Source: Carallia brachiata (lineage: Eukaryota; Streptophyta; Magnoliopsida; Malpighiales; Rhizophoraceae). From it: a stretch of 64,000 nt of DNA. The stretch is from NCBI GenBank assembly GCA_021464245.1, contig JADCRB010000013.1, positions 4,942,466 through 5,006,465 of the forward strand, given 5' to 3'. This document shows, in pieces, positions 25,881 to 38,600 of this stretch. Under the pieces are notes generated by a model. That model searched no databases, was not told where the DNA came from, and worked only from the letters and a program-made list of their open reading frames with translations. Numbering within the stretch: position 1 is the first letter of the stretch; each line of letters opens with the position of its first letter. A program made the position numbers and the translations under genes.

Positions 25881-26540
25881 TGATTTAAAAATATTAACAA
25901 TATTATGTTCTTTTAAAATTTACAACGTGTAGGTATTGTGGACATCTGGCTCCATTGTCATGCTAAACAGCCTTCTGTGTAACCCCTGCCTAAAGGCAGC
26001 TGGCCACTGTCTTTTAGTCGGGCGTTCTGAATCCCTTACTCAAAAAATTACGGAAAGAAACCTAGGAAAAAATAAATCTAGAACAGACTATAATAATTTA
26101 TCAGTTATTTTATGTAATAAATAATTAATATTTATAATACAAAAATTAATAAAAAATATATTTATCTGTTTACAAACATTATCCGTTTAATTATATAAAA
26201 CAATTAATCAGTTCTTATACATCAATCCTTTTTACTATGTTTAGGTACATTTGCTCTTTACATAAATATTTTAATTATAGTAATTAAAATCATTAAATTA
26301 TAAAAAATATATTATACTTAAAAAATAAAAAATTAAATATTATTAAAATAATTATATATCTCTGCGTGATTTATTATACGTGTACAAATTATCATATATT
26401 GGTTCAACCAATTATGGAGAGTTTCCATCAATTATACACCATAGGGGCATAGTGGTTTTTCAGAGGCGACCTCCAGGTGTCGTGCATGCCTCCTCCACCT
26501 GTCAATTGTAAAACAACGCTCTCTACGGCCAAGGCCGAAT

Positions 26541-26547
26541 TATAAAT
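26541..26547 (+). promoter_or_regulatory. Possible TATA box of the DOG1-like gene
   Basis: TATAAAT sits about 43 bases before the start codon at 26584. If used, the 5' leader would be very short. Other TATA-like sequences lie further upstream in the AT-rich DNA, so the assignment is tentative. Confidence 0.3.
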
Positions 26548-26583
26548 CATTCATTAATCGAAGAAAGAGAAAGCCAACCAAAA

Positions 26584-28056
26584 ATGGCAGCCGGCACAAC
26601 CAGCTTCAGCCGGTTCTACGAGACCTGGTTCGACCAGCTCCGCCAACTGATGCACCAACTGAGCACCGCCCGGAAGCCACCCACGAACCAGGACGAGCTT
26701 TCCCACCTTAGCAGCCTTGTCCAAAAGGTTGTGACTCACTATGGTGAGTACTACAAGATGAAGTCGGCGGTGGCGGAGCGTGACGTCTTGTCTGTTTTCG
26801 CCGCTCCTTGGGCCACCTCCCTTGAACGTTCGCTCCACTGGATCGCCGGCTGGAGGCCCACCACCTTGTTTCACCTTGTGTATACTGAGTCTAGCATTCT
26901 TTTTGAGTCCCACATTTACGAGATTCTCAAAGGGCGAAGGATTGGAGATCTTGGCGACCTATCGCCAACTCAATTCAGGCAAGAGAATGCTTACCCTTTA
27001 CTTAATTGCATGAGCATTCTCAGCTTAAAGGTTATAATTATATATTTGTCAATCCATATTCATTTTACAAAAATAAACAAAAAGGTGAATAAAAATAATA
27101 AGGAAGTCTTGGTGATATCGCCAACTCAATTAGGGTAAGAGCAATGCTTAACCTTTACTTAATTGTATGAACTTTTTGAACTTAAAGATTATAATTATAT
27201 ATTTGTTGATTCATGTTCATTTTATAAAATTAAAGTAAAAATAATAAATACTTATTGAAAATTTTGGCGATCTATGGCCAACTTAATTCAGCCAAGAGCA
27301 ATGCTTTACCTTCACTTAATTGCATGGGAAATCTCAGCATAGAGGTTATAATTATATATTTGTTGATCTATGTTAATTTTATCAAAAAGTAAGTAAAATT
27401 TGTAAACACTTATAGTAAAAATAACAAGTACTTATTTAGAAATCTTTGTGATATCGTCAAGTCAATTTCGGCAAGAGCAATGCTTAACCTTTGCTTAATT
27501 GCATGAGCATTTCGAACTTAAAAGTTATGATTATATTTTTGTTGATCCATATTTTTGCTATGTTCATTTTACAAAAAAATGAGTATATAATCCGTGTTGA
27601 TCCATGTTCATTTCGAAAAAAGTGAGTAACAATAACAATCACTTAATGTTTTTATTCATTACAAAAAATTGTTCTGGATTCGTTACTGAATCATGCCATG
27701 CAATTCGTGTTGTTGGAGGCTAGCTAATTAATTATTGAAACAGGATGGTGAGTGAGTTGCAATGTGAGACGGTGAAAGAAGAGAATGCAATAACAGACGA
27801 GCTATCTGAGTGGCAAGATGGTGCGGGTGAGCTAGTAGTGGAATCAAACACCAATTTCGAAGACAAGATCAAGCGGCTGTCCAGCGTCGTGCGAAAGGCT
27901 GATGATCTTCGGCTGATAACCATCGGGAGGCTGGTAGAAATACTGACCCCACAGCAATCTGTGGAGTTTCTGATCGCGGCTGCCGAGTTGCAGTTTGGGA
28001 TCCGTGGCTGGGGCATAAATCAGGACCGTCTCCGTCTCGGCATCAAATCAACCTAG
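26584..28056 (+). CDS. DOG1-domain protein (DOG1-like)
   Basis: Two exons: 26584-26978 and 27744-28056 (TAG), joined through an AGG codon to 235 residues. The first exon has FYETWFDQLRQLMHQL, LSSLVQKVVTHYGEYYKMKS and WRPTTLFHLVYTESS. The second has LSEWQDGAGELVV, FEDKIKRLSSVVRKADDLR and LTPQQSVEFLIAAAELQFG. These are the conserved segments of the DOG1 domain shared by DELAY OF GERMINATION 1 and its paralogues; DOG1 acts in seed dormancy and ABA signalling with PP2C phosphatases and binds heme. Which DOG1-like paralogue this is cannot be decided. The first-exon donor is GC (AG|GCAAGA), not GT. The intron holds repeated copies of this junction, and the second copy has a GT donor that keeps the frame open, so a longer isoform (287 residues) is possible. 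Confidence 0.85.
26949..27640 (+). repeat. Tandem repeat of the exon 1-intron junction in the DOG1-like gene
   Basis: At least four direct copies of a 156-179 bp unit begin with the last exon 1 bases (CTTGGCGACCTATCGCCAAC and variants). They pass through the splice junction and continue with CAATGCTTAACCTTTACTTA, GTTATAATTATATATTTGTTG and a TTCATTTTACAAAA tail. Equivalent junction dinucleotides are GC (26979), GT (27135), CC (27292) and GC (27471). A partial fifth tail occurs near 27590-27640. The units are clearly homologous but diverged. Confidence 0.85.
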
Positions 28057-28321
28057 GCCGTTGATGCATGATGCCGATGATCAAATATCTTGTTCGGCAT
28101 GCTAGTAAGAATGTCTGTTTTTGTACTTGGTGAATCTTACATGCGTTCAGTAGAATTCATGGGAGATTTTTTTTTTTTTCTTTTAGTTTGTTTTCAACTC
28201 ATGAACTTAAGCATAGAAAATGTCATATAACATTAGCCTTCTATGCCATCGTTCACATGGTTAGATTGGCAAGAGATTCCACGGTCAAGAATGCACAGAC
28301 ACTTTAATTTTTTAGATGTGA

Positions 28322-28955
28322 AGGTATCGGACACGCGTCAGATATGAACACGCGTCCGACACGGTATGGATATATGTCCGACACGGAAAAAAATATCCAT
28401 TAAAAAAAATTAAAAAAAAAATTTGACACGACTCAGACATATTAGAACACGTATCAGACACGCTTTGAAAAAAAAAAATTTTTGAAAGAGGGACGGCGGT
28501 CTGTCACCTGACAGCGACAGTCACCCTTCCCTTTCTTTTTTTTTTTTTTTTCGTTCTTTTTGAGCCAATCTCCTCTTTTTCTCTTTCTTTTTATTTATTT
28601 ATTTAAAATTTAAATGAGAGATAAGGGAGTATTTGAATTTTTATTTTTAAATTTAAATTTTTTTGTATTAGTATTTATTATTTAGTATGTATTATGAGAT
28701 TTTAACTATACTTAAAAATATATATTTGATGGGATTTTTTTAATAATTAAAATTAAATTTATATATATTCTATTTTAAGTTATAATTTATATCTTATTTT
28801 AAATAACATATGTATGTATATACTTAAACATATGTATATGTGTGTATATATATATATATACACACACGTGTTCATACCGTATCCGTTTTTTAAAATTAAC
28901 GTATCGCCATATCCGTGTCTATCGTGTCCGTGTCGTTGTATCCGTATCTGTGCAA
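28322..28955. mobile_element. Inverted-repeat element with GACACG-rich ends
   Basis: The left end carries repeated GACACGCGTC/GTCCGACACGG motifs and the right end carries their complements (ATCCGTGTC, GTGTCCGTGTCG, GTATCCGTATC). They enclose AT-rich DNA, a T-run and a (TA)n/(CA)n stretch. The plan is that of a non-autonomous element with imperfect, internally repeated terminal inverted repeats. The borders are approximate. Confidence 0.5.
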
Positions 28956-30829
28956 CCTAATTTACGGTTCATCGATCGCTTAATACTGAGGTTATGTTAT
29001 AATTATTCGGTCTCTTCGTGCCTTTTCTGAATATAGAGTCACAGTACTCAATATTCCATGACAGAACTGTATAGTATTATTTTTGTTTTATTTTTTTAAT
29101 ATTATTAAAAAAAATAAAACATTCTTTTACACTCATGGATCAATTATGACCTTATATAATAAACTAGAGCAGTAGAAATCATATATTATGGTCCAAAATC
29201 AATAGCAACAATTTGAGGTATACCTCAATAGATTTACACAACAAAGAAGGAGAAATTAATTCTTCCATCACAAGTGCTATACTGATCATTCTTCTTAAAG
29301 AACGTCAGTATATTAATTTTACTTATAATTTTATTGCACAAATCTTCGGTCGTTGCTATCACACGTCTAAAAGGCTACTCACACCTCGGCGTAGAGTATC
29401 AACATTTATTTATCATAGCTTAATATTGATTTTCTATACACATTTTTACTTACATAATCATATCATTTCCGCATGTTTTCTTAGCATTATAGGCAGTTAT
29501 TTGTGTCAAGAACCAATCTTACTCGTTTAGCATAAAATAAGAATTGATCTTATTGATCTTTTTCTTTTATATATTTGTATTAGAATTGATCTTATGTCAA
29601 CCTCACGTAGCTCAATCGAGGTAATGCAATAAGAAGTGCATTCTTCTAAAAAATATACCATAGAGCTCAATTGCGCTAGGAGCTGTTTTAGGGGAGAATC
29701 GATTTGGTCGCTATAATAATATAAATATTAAATAGAGACAATATTAATAGGCCTTTACCATTACTTTATTTTAATGCTTAAAATTATTACTTGAATGAGC
29801 AATGGAAAATCCGAAAAACCAGAACAAAAATATTTTTTGGGCGCATAGTCGTACGTGTGCAGTAATTTAGATTATTGAATTATGAAAGAAATTTTAATTT
29901 TTTTTTAAATAAATTATTAAATATCGTTTAACTACATATTCATTACGTATCTTGCTACGAGTTTTTATATAATCTTACTAAAACAAACAGAACTTGCCAA
30001 TAAAAGCAAGCTGTGAGTCGTGAAATGAGGTAGGTGTCCATGTCCAAGCTGAGTGCAACATGCAAGGCGACACTTGTTTCCTCGAACAAAACCTGCTTAT
30101 GATTAGTAGGACTTGATCTTGGTCCCCCAATTTCAGGCACGTTATTGCCGAACCGGCACCAACTAAAAGCAACATTGTTGCACGTCACATATGGCTGTAT
30201 ATTTTTTCTCAATGTATTTTTTCTTAATAAAAATTAGTTGTGATTGAAACTAAGATTTAAACTCAACACTTTAAAAATCATTACAATATGAATTAAATAA
30301 TTTTAAAATAATTACAAAATAATATAATTAAATTTGTAAAAAAATAAAATTAAATAATGGACAAAATGACAATGTACAGTGTACAATTGGTGGAGGGGAA
30401 GCTTTCGTGCACAACCGTCCACACCTCAGCATTGTCATTCAATTTCTTTTTTTTTTTTTAAAAAAAATCTCCGAACTAAATCTATCATTTTGGAAAGAAT
30501 TAGAAATTTGAGTCTTTAAACTTTCTCAAAAAGGTTTAGGTTTGTCATGTCAACTAAATTAAAATCAGTTCTGCTTTACTATTCAATTTTTCCTTGAACA
30601 GAGGCGGTGTTTAATTATTTGTCGTTAATAAAAAATTTCCTTAATTAAGATTGATTTCTTATGAATTGAAATAATAGTAAAAAGTGTCCCCAGAAACATA
30701 TAAAAGCCAAAATATCTTCGCAACTTGCAAATTGCTTTAGAATATTTGATTTGTGCCCACGATTTAAAATTATTTCTAAAGTTCTCTTAACTATTATCAT
30801 ATTTTAAAAACATTTAATGTCATTTTAAT

Positions 30830-30878
30830 ACAATAATAATTATTATTATTATTATAATAATAGTAGTAGTAGTAGTAT
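30830..30878 (+). repeat. Compound trinucleotide microsatellite
   Basis: A run of AAT/ATT trinucleotides passes into (TAG)n. It is a simple sequence repeat in non-coding DNA. Confidence 0.8.
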
Positions 30879-31162
30879 TTATTACATATATTGTTATTAA
30901 TATTTTATTTATAAGATTTATTTGCTGTAAAGTAGATAGAGGTGACAAAAGAGAGAATAAGAATGTGATTAATTAAGGGAGTACGGACAAGAGGATGAGA
31001 TTTCTCATTACCAAATACTACTAAAACTACACCCATTCTTATTCTTATTCTTGTTCCTTGGTAAAACTACACTCAAACCAAATACCCTCTCAATATTTTC
31101 CAATATTATCACTTTTTTTTGTTGTTGGGTGTAACAATATCATAACTTTTTCGGGATAATAG

Positions 31163-31580
31163 CTATTTTATTTTTAAACTTTTATAGATTTTTTCAATTG
31201 AGACCTAAACATTTCAATTTTTTCAATTAAATTTTATACCTTTTAGATCCTTTGTAATCGAGTCCTTTCTGTCAATAGTTGTCAATCGAACCATTTAAAA
31301 CGTACTTTTGACTAGACAAAAATGAATTAAAAAAATCTTAAATACATTATTTTAATTATTTTTTTAAAATACTAAAAAAAGAAATACAAAAAAACAACAT
31401 TTATACTTTTTTTAATATCTATTTAGTCAAAGTACGTTATTAATGGTTTGACTAACAATCGTTGATGAAAATAGCTTGATTGTAAAGAATTTCAAAAATA
31501 TAGGACTCAATTGAAAATTTAAAAATTTAAAACTCAATTAAAAAAATTTATAAAGATTTAAGAGTAAAATTATTATTATC
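31163..31580. mobile_element. Foldback/MITE-like element
   Basis: The left end TTTTTAAACTTTTATAGATT, followed by TTTTCAATTGAG, pairs with the reverse complement of the right end, which reads ACTCTTAAATCTTTATAAATT and then TTTTTTAATTGAG. The inner parts also pair (GTCAATCGAACCATT against AATGGTTTGACTAAC). No coding sequence lies inside. It resembles a long-TIR foldback element of about 420 bp. Confidence 0.5.
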
Positions 31581-32694
31581 CCTAACTTTTTCTAAGGATA
31601 AGAATCCATAAATGATCCGCATCAAAAAAAAAAAAAAAATCATTCGGAACAAAAAAAAAAAAAAAACAGAACTCATGAGTGATATGGGGTAGGTCCAATG
31701 GGCTCTTTTGGCCTCCGATATTCGGACCCATCACTTCCTAATACTCGTAACACCCACGAATCCAAGTCCAGTCCACTCGGAGAATTAGAGTAAGAGCCTC
31801 ACATAACAGTAGAGCCGACAGGTGCTGATGTAAATAATAGAGATTTATCACCATTTAATTAAATGTTTCAAATTTAAATATAAGGATATAATTACGTTAA
31901 ATACCTGTTATGAGACTTTCACCGCCTTTTAAGATATTACCTGAATCAGTCTAAATTAGTTAACTTATTAGATTGAATACTGTACAATTTTAGACAAAAA
32001 AAATAATAATAATAGTAAGAACCTTGTACCGTGGTCACGACTCACAAACCGACACAACGCTAATCTCTACTGCGTCCAAATGCCCCGCTGCAGCCTCTAT
32101 CATCACTTATATTTCTTGGCCATCAAAAAAGGTATTTTATAAGTATATTAAATATTATATTTGTAAATTGAGGTTGAATACCCAAAAATTGAGGTTGAAA
32201 ATCGGTCATTAACTTATTTATTCAATTTTTTTTATCAAAAAAAAATACACTATCAAAATATTATTAAATTTAAATAAATTTTCTCAATACAAAAATATAA
32301 TATCAACAAATTTAAAATGATATGCTGTGTCCGAACCAGCACTACCATGATATGATCACTTATTTTCGGCCGAAGTCTTTTTCGTTTTTTTTTTTTGTCC
32401 TTAGGCCAAAGTCGCACTAGCCATCACATCCTATTAAACTTCACAATTGAGTTTTTTTTTTTTTTGGCCTAAAAGATGCCAAGATTCTTCTGGGGGTTGG
32501 GGCAAGCCATTTTTGACTCATACACAGTCTTATCTCCCTCTCCCTTTCTTTGTTCATTTGCTTCACCTACTCTCCATTGCCAACATCGCACTACCGGCCC
32601 TACCCTCTTTAACCTTTCTATATCTTTTTTGTCTCGCAATTGTTCTATTTGGCCTGTCAAGTGTCAATGAAAAAACAAGAAGCAGTATAAATTA

Positions 32695-33130
32695 GTATTG
32701 TTAGAACCGAATTAATTATTAAATAAAAAAATTAGTGATTTAAGTTTAACTGATTCAACTAATATTTGAACTAATAAAATTAGTATTTAATAATAAATAT
32801 ATATTCATAAAAATAATTGAAAAAAATACTTATAAACAATGATTAGCTATTAATTTTTTAATTTTAAAAACTAAATTAAAAATTTTGATCAAATTCAAGA
32901 CAAAATTAAAATTTTAATTAAATTTAAGATTTAAATTATAATTTAAATAATATTTAAAATTAAATAATAATTTCTGACATACATTAGTTCGGTTCAGCCG
33001 GTATAACTGGTCTAATTTTAATTAATTCAAAAACTCTCTAAAAACTTATCATAAACCAAACCAAAAACTTACTCAATTACTAAATACATCGGTTAAACTA
33101 ACCGGTCTAATTCGATTTTATTAACATTGG
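32695..33130 (-). repeat. AACCGG-bordered dispersed repeat, copy 2 (inverted)
   Basis: The reverse complement of this segment aligns with the body of the repeat at 1921-2345. Both contain a TTTAATTTAGTTT stretch, then AAATTAAAAAATTAATA, then AAATATATATTTATTA and a region with TAGTTCAAATAT. The edges here carry AACCGGTC/GACCGGTT motifs. Two similar copies in one window suggest an abundant family. Confidence 0.5.
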
Positions 33131-35620
33131 CTCATATCTCCTTTTTCTTCTATTTTCCTCTCAAAATCCTCCAAATCCTCACCACTTAGGCCTCAGCAAT
33201 TTCAGTCCTTTTATTGAAGCATAAATGCATAATAATGAAATGCCAAACAGTTTCATCACAAGTATTCCCCAAAGTGGAGACCAAACTCCTTTCACTATGA
33301 ACCAACATCATCGTCTCCCTCTTCCCAAATAAAGGTTTAAAATTTCCGTTCATTTCATTTTATGATAAAAGGTAGAATGACTGCAATTCTGAGCAGAGGA
33401 AGAGTTAGGAAAACAATTTCAACCCAACGATACATGGATACAGACAAGATACAACATGAATACGATAATACATCAATCTTCAAAAAAAAAAAAAAATGAA
33501 CAAGACACCGATAAACTATTTTTATGTATATACAAAAATTACTTTATAAAAATTTTAATCAAATTATTAATATAAGTCAAAGCAAATAAGTGATTTTATT
33601 ATCTATAAATATAAACAAAGAGCCTTCACTCACAAGTGTAATAGAATTTTTTATTTAAGTTTAATTTTTTATTATTAAAATTGCAAAAATACTACAATCG
33701 TGTCCAATTTGTATCCACGGCATGTCAACAACATGTCCCCAATTGTTTTTTTTTTTTAATTTCCAAATAAGTTTTTACCGTGTCATTGGTCAAAATTTTC
33801 ATTTTTGCTTTGGTTGCCAAAATGGAACTCAACTATTAATATGCTACTAAGTGACTTGTTTTTGATAGAATGAAGGCTTTAACCACACTTTACTTTTGTT
33901 TTTCTTTTTTCGCAAATAAAAATGAAAGAGTATGAATAGTACCTCAACTGTTATATCAAAAAATTGTCTTTATGTTTAGAGAAGATATTAACAGTCGAAA
34001 TGATTATATTATAATTGTTACTAGGTCAAATATTTCAACAACTTACCAAACTCAAGACTATGATAAATACTTCTACCGTTAGAACGGAACTTTTAACAGT
34101 ATACTTGTGCTACCATTCGCTAACTTACAACTGCGGCAAGACTCTCGTCTTTTTGAAAATTTTTTTTAAAAAAAAAGCTTGAATGAGACATGAGCCATTG
34201 ACGACTACAGCTATGTATTTCTGTTGGTTTGTTGTCTTTGTTTGTTCACACCTATGCATTTCTATGGATCGTCCTAGACATCCCAATATTTTATTTTCAT
34301 GACCTAATCAGATTCCAGTGACTCCTATTTTGTCACACCTAAAGACGTCAAAACCGGTTGGATAGTGAGGGTTTGATTGAATCGAGTCGCTTTAAATTTG
34401 GATCATTTTCTGGCAAAATTGTGCTCAAGTTGGGATTTGGATCATTTTTTATTTTAATATATTATTATGTTCTGGTGCGCCTCAACGCAGCGAGGGGAGA
34501 ATCAACTAGCTATTATTAGGTATTTATTTTATATAAATAAATATATTATATATTTGATTGATTTTTTTTGACATATATATTTGATTGATTAAATATCTAA
34601 ATTTTATAAAATCTATATTTATCTTATCTAATTTATTAGTAAGTCAACATATTTTTACATTTTTTATAATTTGAATTCAAAATATTGTGTCTGCGTTCTC
34701 TCTTAACGAAAAACTGATTGGCTGTTGAGGCGATAAAAAATTGTAATGCGACAATGAGTTTTAAATTCAATAATCGTCGTAATCTCTTAGAGCAGAGTCT
34801 CATTCGATTTCACTGATACTTAGATGGGTTCTACGCTTTTGATTCAATTGAATAAGGTAGTTTCAAATATGATTATTCTGACCTCAATTCATAAATTTAA
34901 TAATCGATATACTCATAATAAATTTTTTTATTATTTAAAAAAATATTTATCTTATTTGTAACAAGTATATACATTTATATGTATAATAATACATATAAAG
35001 AATAAACTATTTGAAAGAATAGTTTGAATCACAATTCAATATGTTTTCATACAATTAATTTACATTTAATCTCGCTCTAATAATTTCCTAACATATACAC
35101 GGGTATCCTCACCCTAATATTAGTTTTGAAAACGTGGCAACAATTAGATATTGACTCTAAGATTTAATAATTATTGGGTGAATTGAGATAAAATTATGAT
35201 CAAATTTATTGATATTTAAGTAATAAATTATTTTTATAAAAATATTAATAGAAACGTTTTAGCTTACAAATATAATGACCTTTATATATTCTCTATTTTA
35301 AAAAAAACACATAAATATATTTAATTTTGTATAATAAATTTTATAAAATATTATAAATATAAAAATAGAAATTATGTGGGTTGTTTTTTTTTTTCAAACA
35401 GTGAGTCATGGTCTACTTTGACCTTTACTATTTGTAGCTTTTTCCAATCTCCCTTTTTTTTTTCCTTCTTTTCTTTTCTTTCTTTATATTTATTTTTTAA
35501 AAGATTTTATTGCAGAGAAAAAAACACCAAGACATTTCTATTTTCAACTCTCTCTCTTTCTGTCTCTATCTCTCTCTAAAACAAACCAACAGAATCTGTC
35601 TCTTTTTCTCTCCGCCACTT

Positions 35621-35649
35621 TCTCTCTCTATCTCTCTCTCTCTCTCTCC
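35621..35649 (+). repeat. (CT)n tract in the 5' leader of the tubby-like gene
   Basis: A CT dinucleotide run ends two bases before the start codon at 35651. CT-rich leaders are common in plant 5' untranslated regions. Confidence 0.7.
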
Positions 35650-35650
35650 C

Positions 35651-38600
35651 ATGTCTATGAGAAGATCGAAATCGATTCTCTCTCGCAGCTTCTCGAGATC
35701 GGTCAAATCAGTGGCCAATCAAAGACTAGATGGTGCCGGAGGAGGAGGGGCGGCGGTACCTTTGGGATCGGAGGAGGCTGCGGCGGCGGGCAGCGGAAAT
35801 GGGTGGGCGAACATGTTGCCGGAGTTGCTAGGGGAGATAATTAAGAGAGTGGAGGAGAGCGCGGATCAGTGGCCGCAGCGTCAAAACGTCGTCGCTTGCG
35901 CTTGCGTCTGCAAAAAGTGGAGAGCCGTCACTAAAGATGTCGTCGCCTCCCCTCCTTCCTCCGCCAAAATCACTTTCCCTTCTTCTCTTAAACAGGTGGG
36001 CCCCCCTCTTCTTCTTTTTTTTTCTTCAAAATTTACTATTTTTTTAGATTTATTTTATTTTATTTCATTTCGGCTTTAGTTTTAATTGAATTGTGATATT
36101 TATTGGGAATTTGATTAATTGGACGAAATTTGTGTGTGTTTCAAATTATGGCTACTTTATTTTATTTTATTTTTCTTTTTGATTTGATGATTAATTTGCA
36201 ATATCTGTCATTGAATTTCCTGAAATGTAGAAACTTTCGTCTTTTTCCTTTTTTTTTAATTCTAGTTTTTGGTTTTTATCTGTATTAGATAGCTTTTATT
36301 TTTTAGTTATTTTGGTTGTGTTCTTAGTGGATCTGTTGATCTATCTTTTTTCTTTTCTTTTTTTTTTTCCCTGATCATTCCGGTAGTTCTTTTGGGTTTA
36401 GCGTTCTGCTAATGATTATTTGCCTAATTCATTTTGCTAACGATCGGGGATCCGAATTTGGGTATCTGGGAAAGAAAATGTCTTTGCATTATTGACTTGC
36501 AAATTTCCTATGGAACATCTTTGTTTTCTTTAAAGGAAACTTCCGGACTTTAAAGTAAAGTTTTCTGTTTTTTTTTTTTTTTCTTCTTCTTTCAATAATT
36601 TACTGGTTCGTGGCGCGTGGCAAGAAATCGTGTTGACATTCAAGTGATATTTTATCTTCGATTGCCTCAGAATATCAGGAATCCTATGTATGGTCTCCTG
36701 GAATGAAAGTTTTTTCTACAATTTTCTGAAACATTTGGACCAAAATATTGCTTGACTTGAAGTAAATGTTCTGTTTAAGTGTATCCGTAAGTTTCATCTG
36801 ATTGAATGCGATTTTACTGAAAGTGAACAATTGCTTAACAACTGCTGATGCTCGCGCCTAAAGATGTATGATTGTGTTTTCTGTGCCTTTGATGCCACTT
36901 TTTTTTTTTTTTACCTGTTCGACTTCATGTACATTATGTGCTGCTTCTTAAGTTGTTGCCTTTTGGGCTGCCTGTTCTGATTATTTATCTATGTGCTTGC
37001 CTTGTGTTGCTGCCTGTAGGTCAAATATATTTAAGTTTGGAAATTGATTTTTCTTTTGTCTTTTTGGCTTAAATGCAGCCTGGTCCACGTGAATTTCCCT
37101 ATCAATGTCTCATTAAACGGAATAAGAAGACTTCAACATTCTACCTTTACCTTGCTCTCACTCCTTGTAAGTAGTTTTTCGTTTCTTGTTGTTGGCCATT
37201 AGTATTTTTATTGTTATAGTTGTCCATGTTGTTGTTGCGCAACTGAAAGAAGAACATTGAAATTCCCTTTAAGAATTTGTCAGCTTCTTTTCCACTAATT
37301 TTTTTGTAAAGATGTAAATGAAAAATGACCCACCCACCTCTCATCCAGATCCAAATCAACTAACTTTTACAAGTTATATTTTGATAAACTTGTCTTATTT
37401 ATATTTCTCACATAAATATTGACTCGGGTGTCCTGTTGAATTACAAACAAGAGAAATATTTGTTGGAGATGATACATTATATAAATGTTTGAGTAGAAAA
37501 TTAACACCTTGCAAAAAAAATTTCCATGTCAATCCTCGTAGATAACTGGTTGCCCATGTGACCTTCTTTTGAAAAGTAATACAGCGTAGAAGTTATTTTG
37601 AGATCAATAATTTATGATATTGGTGAAGCACCATGGTTCAAAAAATTGCTGTATGTGTTAAAGTGCTCATAATCAGTTCATTGTCTTCCACTACACCATG
37701 TATGCTTAAAGGATATGTAACTGTTGACTATCCTAGTCAATGGAATCCCTCGCTTTGTGGCAGGATGATTAAAAATGAATTGTCTGCTTAATGGGTTCTT
37801 TATCTTTACATTTCATGAGGAGGGACAAAGGTCACTTCTTTGATCCCTTGAAAAAAAAAAAAACAAAAAAACAAAAAAAAAACAAAAGACAAGGGAACTT
37901 GTATGAGTAAGAGGATTCTATCCCCTCTCTTAGCTTAGAAAAATTTGCACATAACTTTTGGCAGCATTTGTATGTGCAGTCTGTCTTATATTTTGATTGC
38001 TTTTCTTGTAAATGAGGCATTTTTGCGCGTGTAACCAGTTCCTTGTGCTCATATTTACTGAGGTATCGATATGAATAAAGAAAAAAGTGAAGGCAGGTGA
38101 GAGGAATTGAAAGTTGTTAGATGTTAAAAGCCTTCCTGTTTTATTTATCTGTTAGTGATAGCAATTCTGATTGGAATGTGGTAATTGCTGTTGCATAGAA
38201 AACTGTCAGAATGTCAACAACTATGTCATAGAGTGTATGTTACTTGATAGAAGTATATTCTTTATTAAAAATATGTTACATGTACTTGGATATAATTTTC
38301 TGTCCTTAAATGATAGCTCGTGGGCTACATATTTAGCCTTGGTGTATAAAATCTTATGCATTTACCATATGCATATTGACTTCTTTGTCTGGTGCATCTG
38401 GGTCTGAAGGCTGGACCTGAATATCACAAAGTAGCTTTGGATACACTAATTGCGTGATGAGGTATTTGTGCATGCATTGTGGTCAATGATTTTCAGAACA
38501 ACTCTCTTACCGGCTTTTAACGTTTAGATTCTGTACCCTATTGAATTTTTTTCCGAGCAGCAATTTCGTTGTTGCTCCATTTTATTGTTACAATAAGTTT

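Larger units (their letters stand above)
23195..26583. other. Intergenic region with retroelement scraps and degenerate repeats
   Basis: It contains the 3' untranslated region of the GIL1-like gene, a less AT-rich patch at 23540-23760 that I do not recognise, half of a LINE RNase H domain (24055-24417), AT-rich DNA, and a degenerate short-unit repeat at 25540-25880. The patch 25930-26030 is also less AT-rich and unassigned. The DOG1-like promoter lies at its end. Confidence 0.5.
28057..35650. other. Long gene-poor AT-rich region
   Basis: About 7.6 kb without a supportable gene. It holds the GACACG element (28322-28955), a triplet microsatellite (30830-30878), a foldback element (31163-31580) and an AACCGG-type repeat in inverted orientation (32695-33130). 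The patch 29970-30200 is less AT-rich and has a minus-strand open frame of 85 codons that matches nothing I recognise. The last 250 bases are a CT-rich leader of the tubby-like gene. Confidence 0.5.

Noticed and set aside
26554..26913. Minus-strand open frame over DOG1-like exon 1
   Set aside because: It is a shadow of the coding strand; the plus strand carries the DOG1 motifs.
29955..30212. Minus-strand open frame of 85 codons in a less AT-rich patch
   Set aside because: No domain, no splice partners and no homologue that I recognise; kept only as an unassigned patch.
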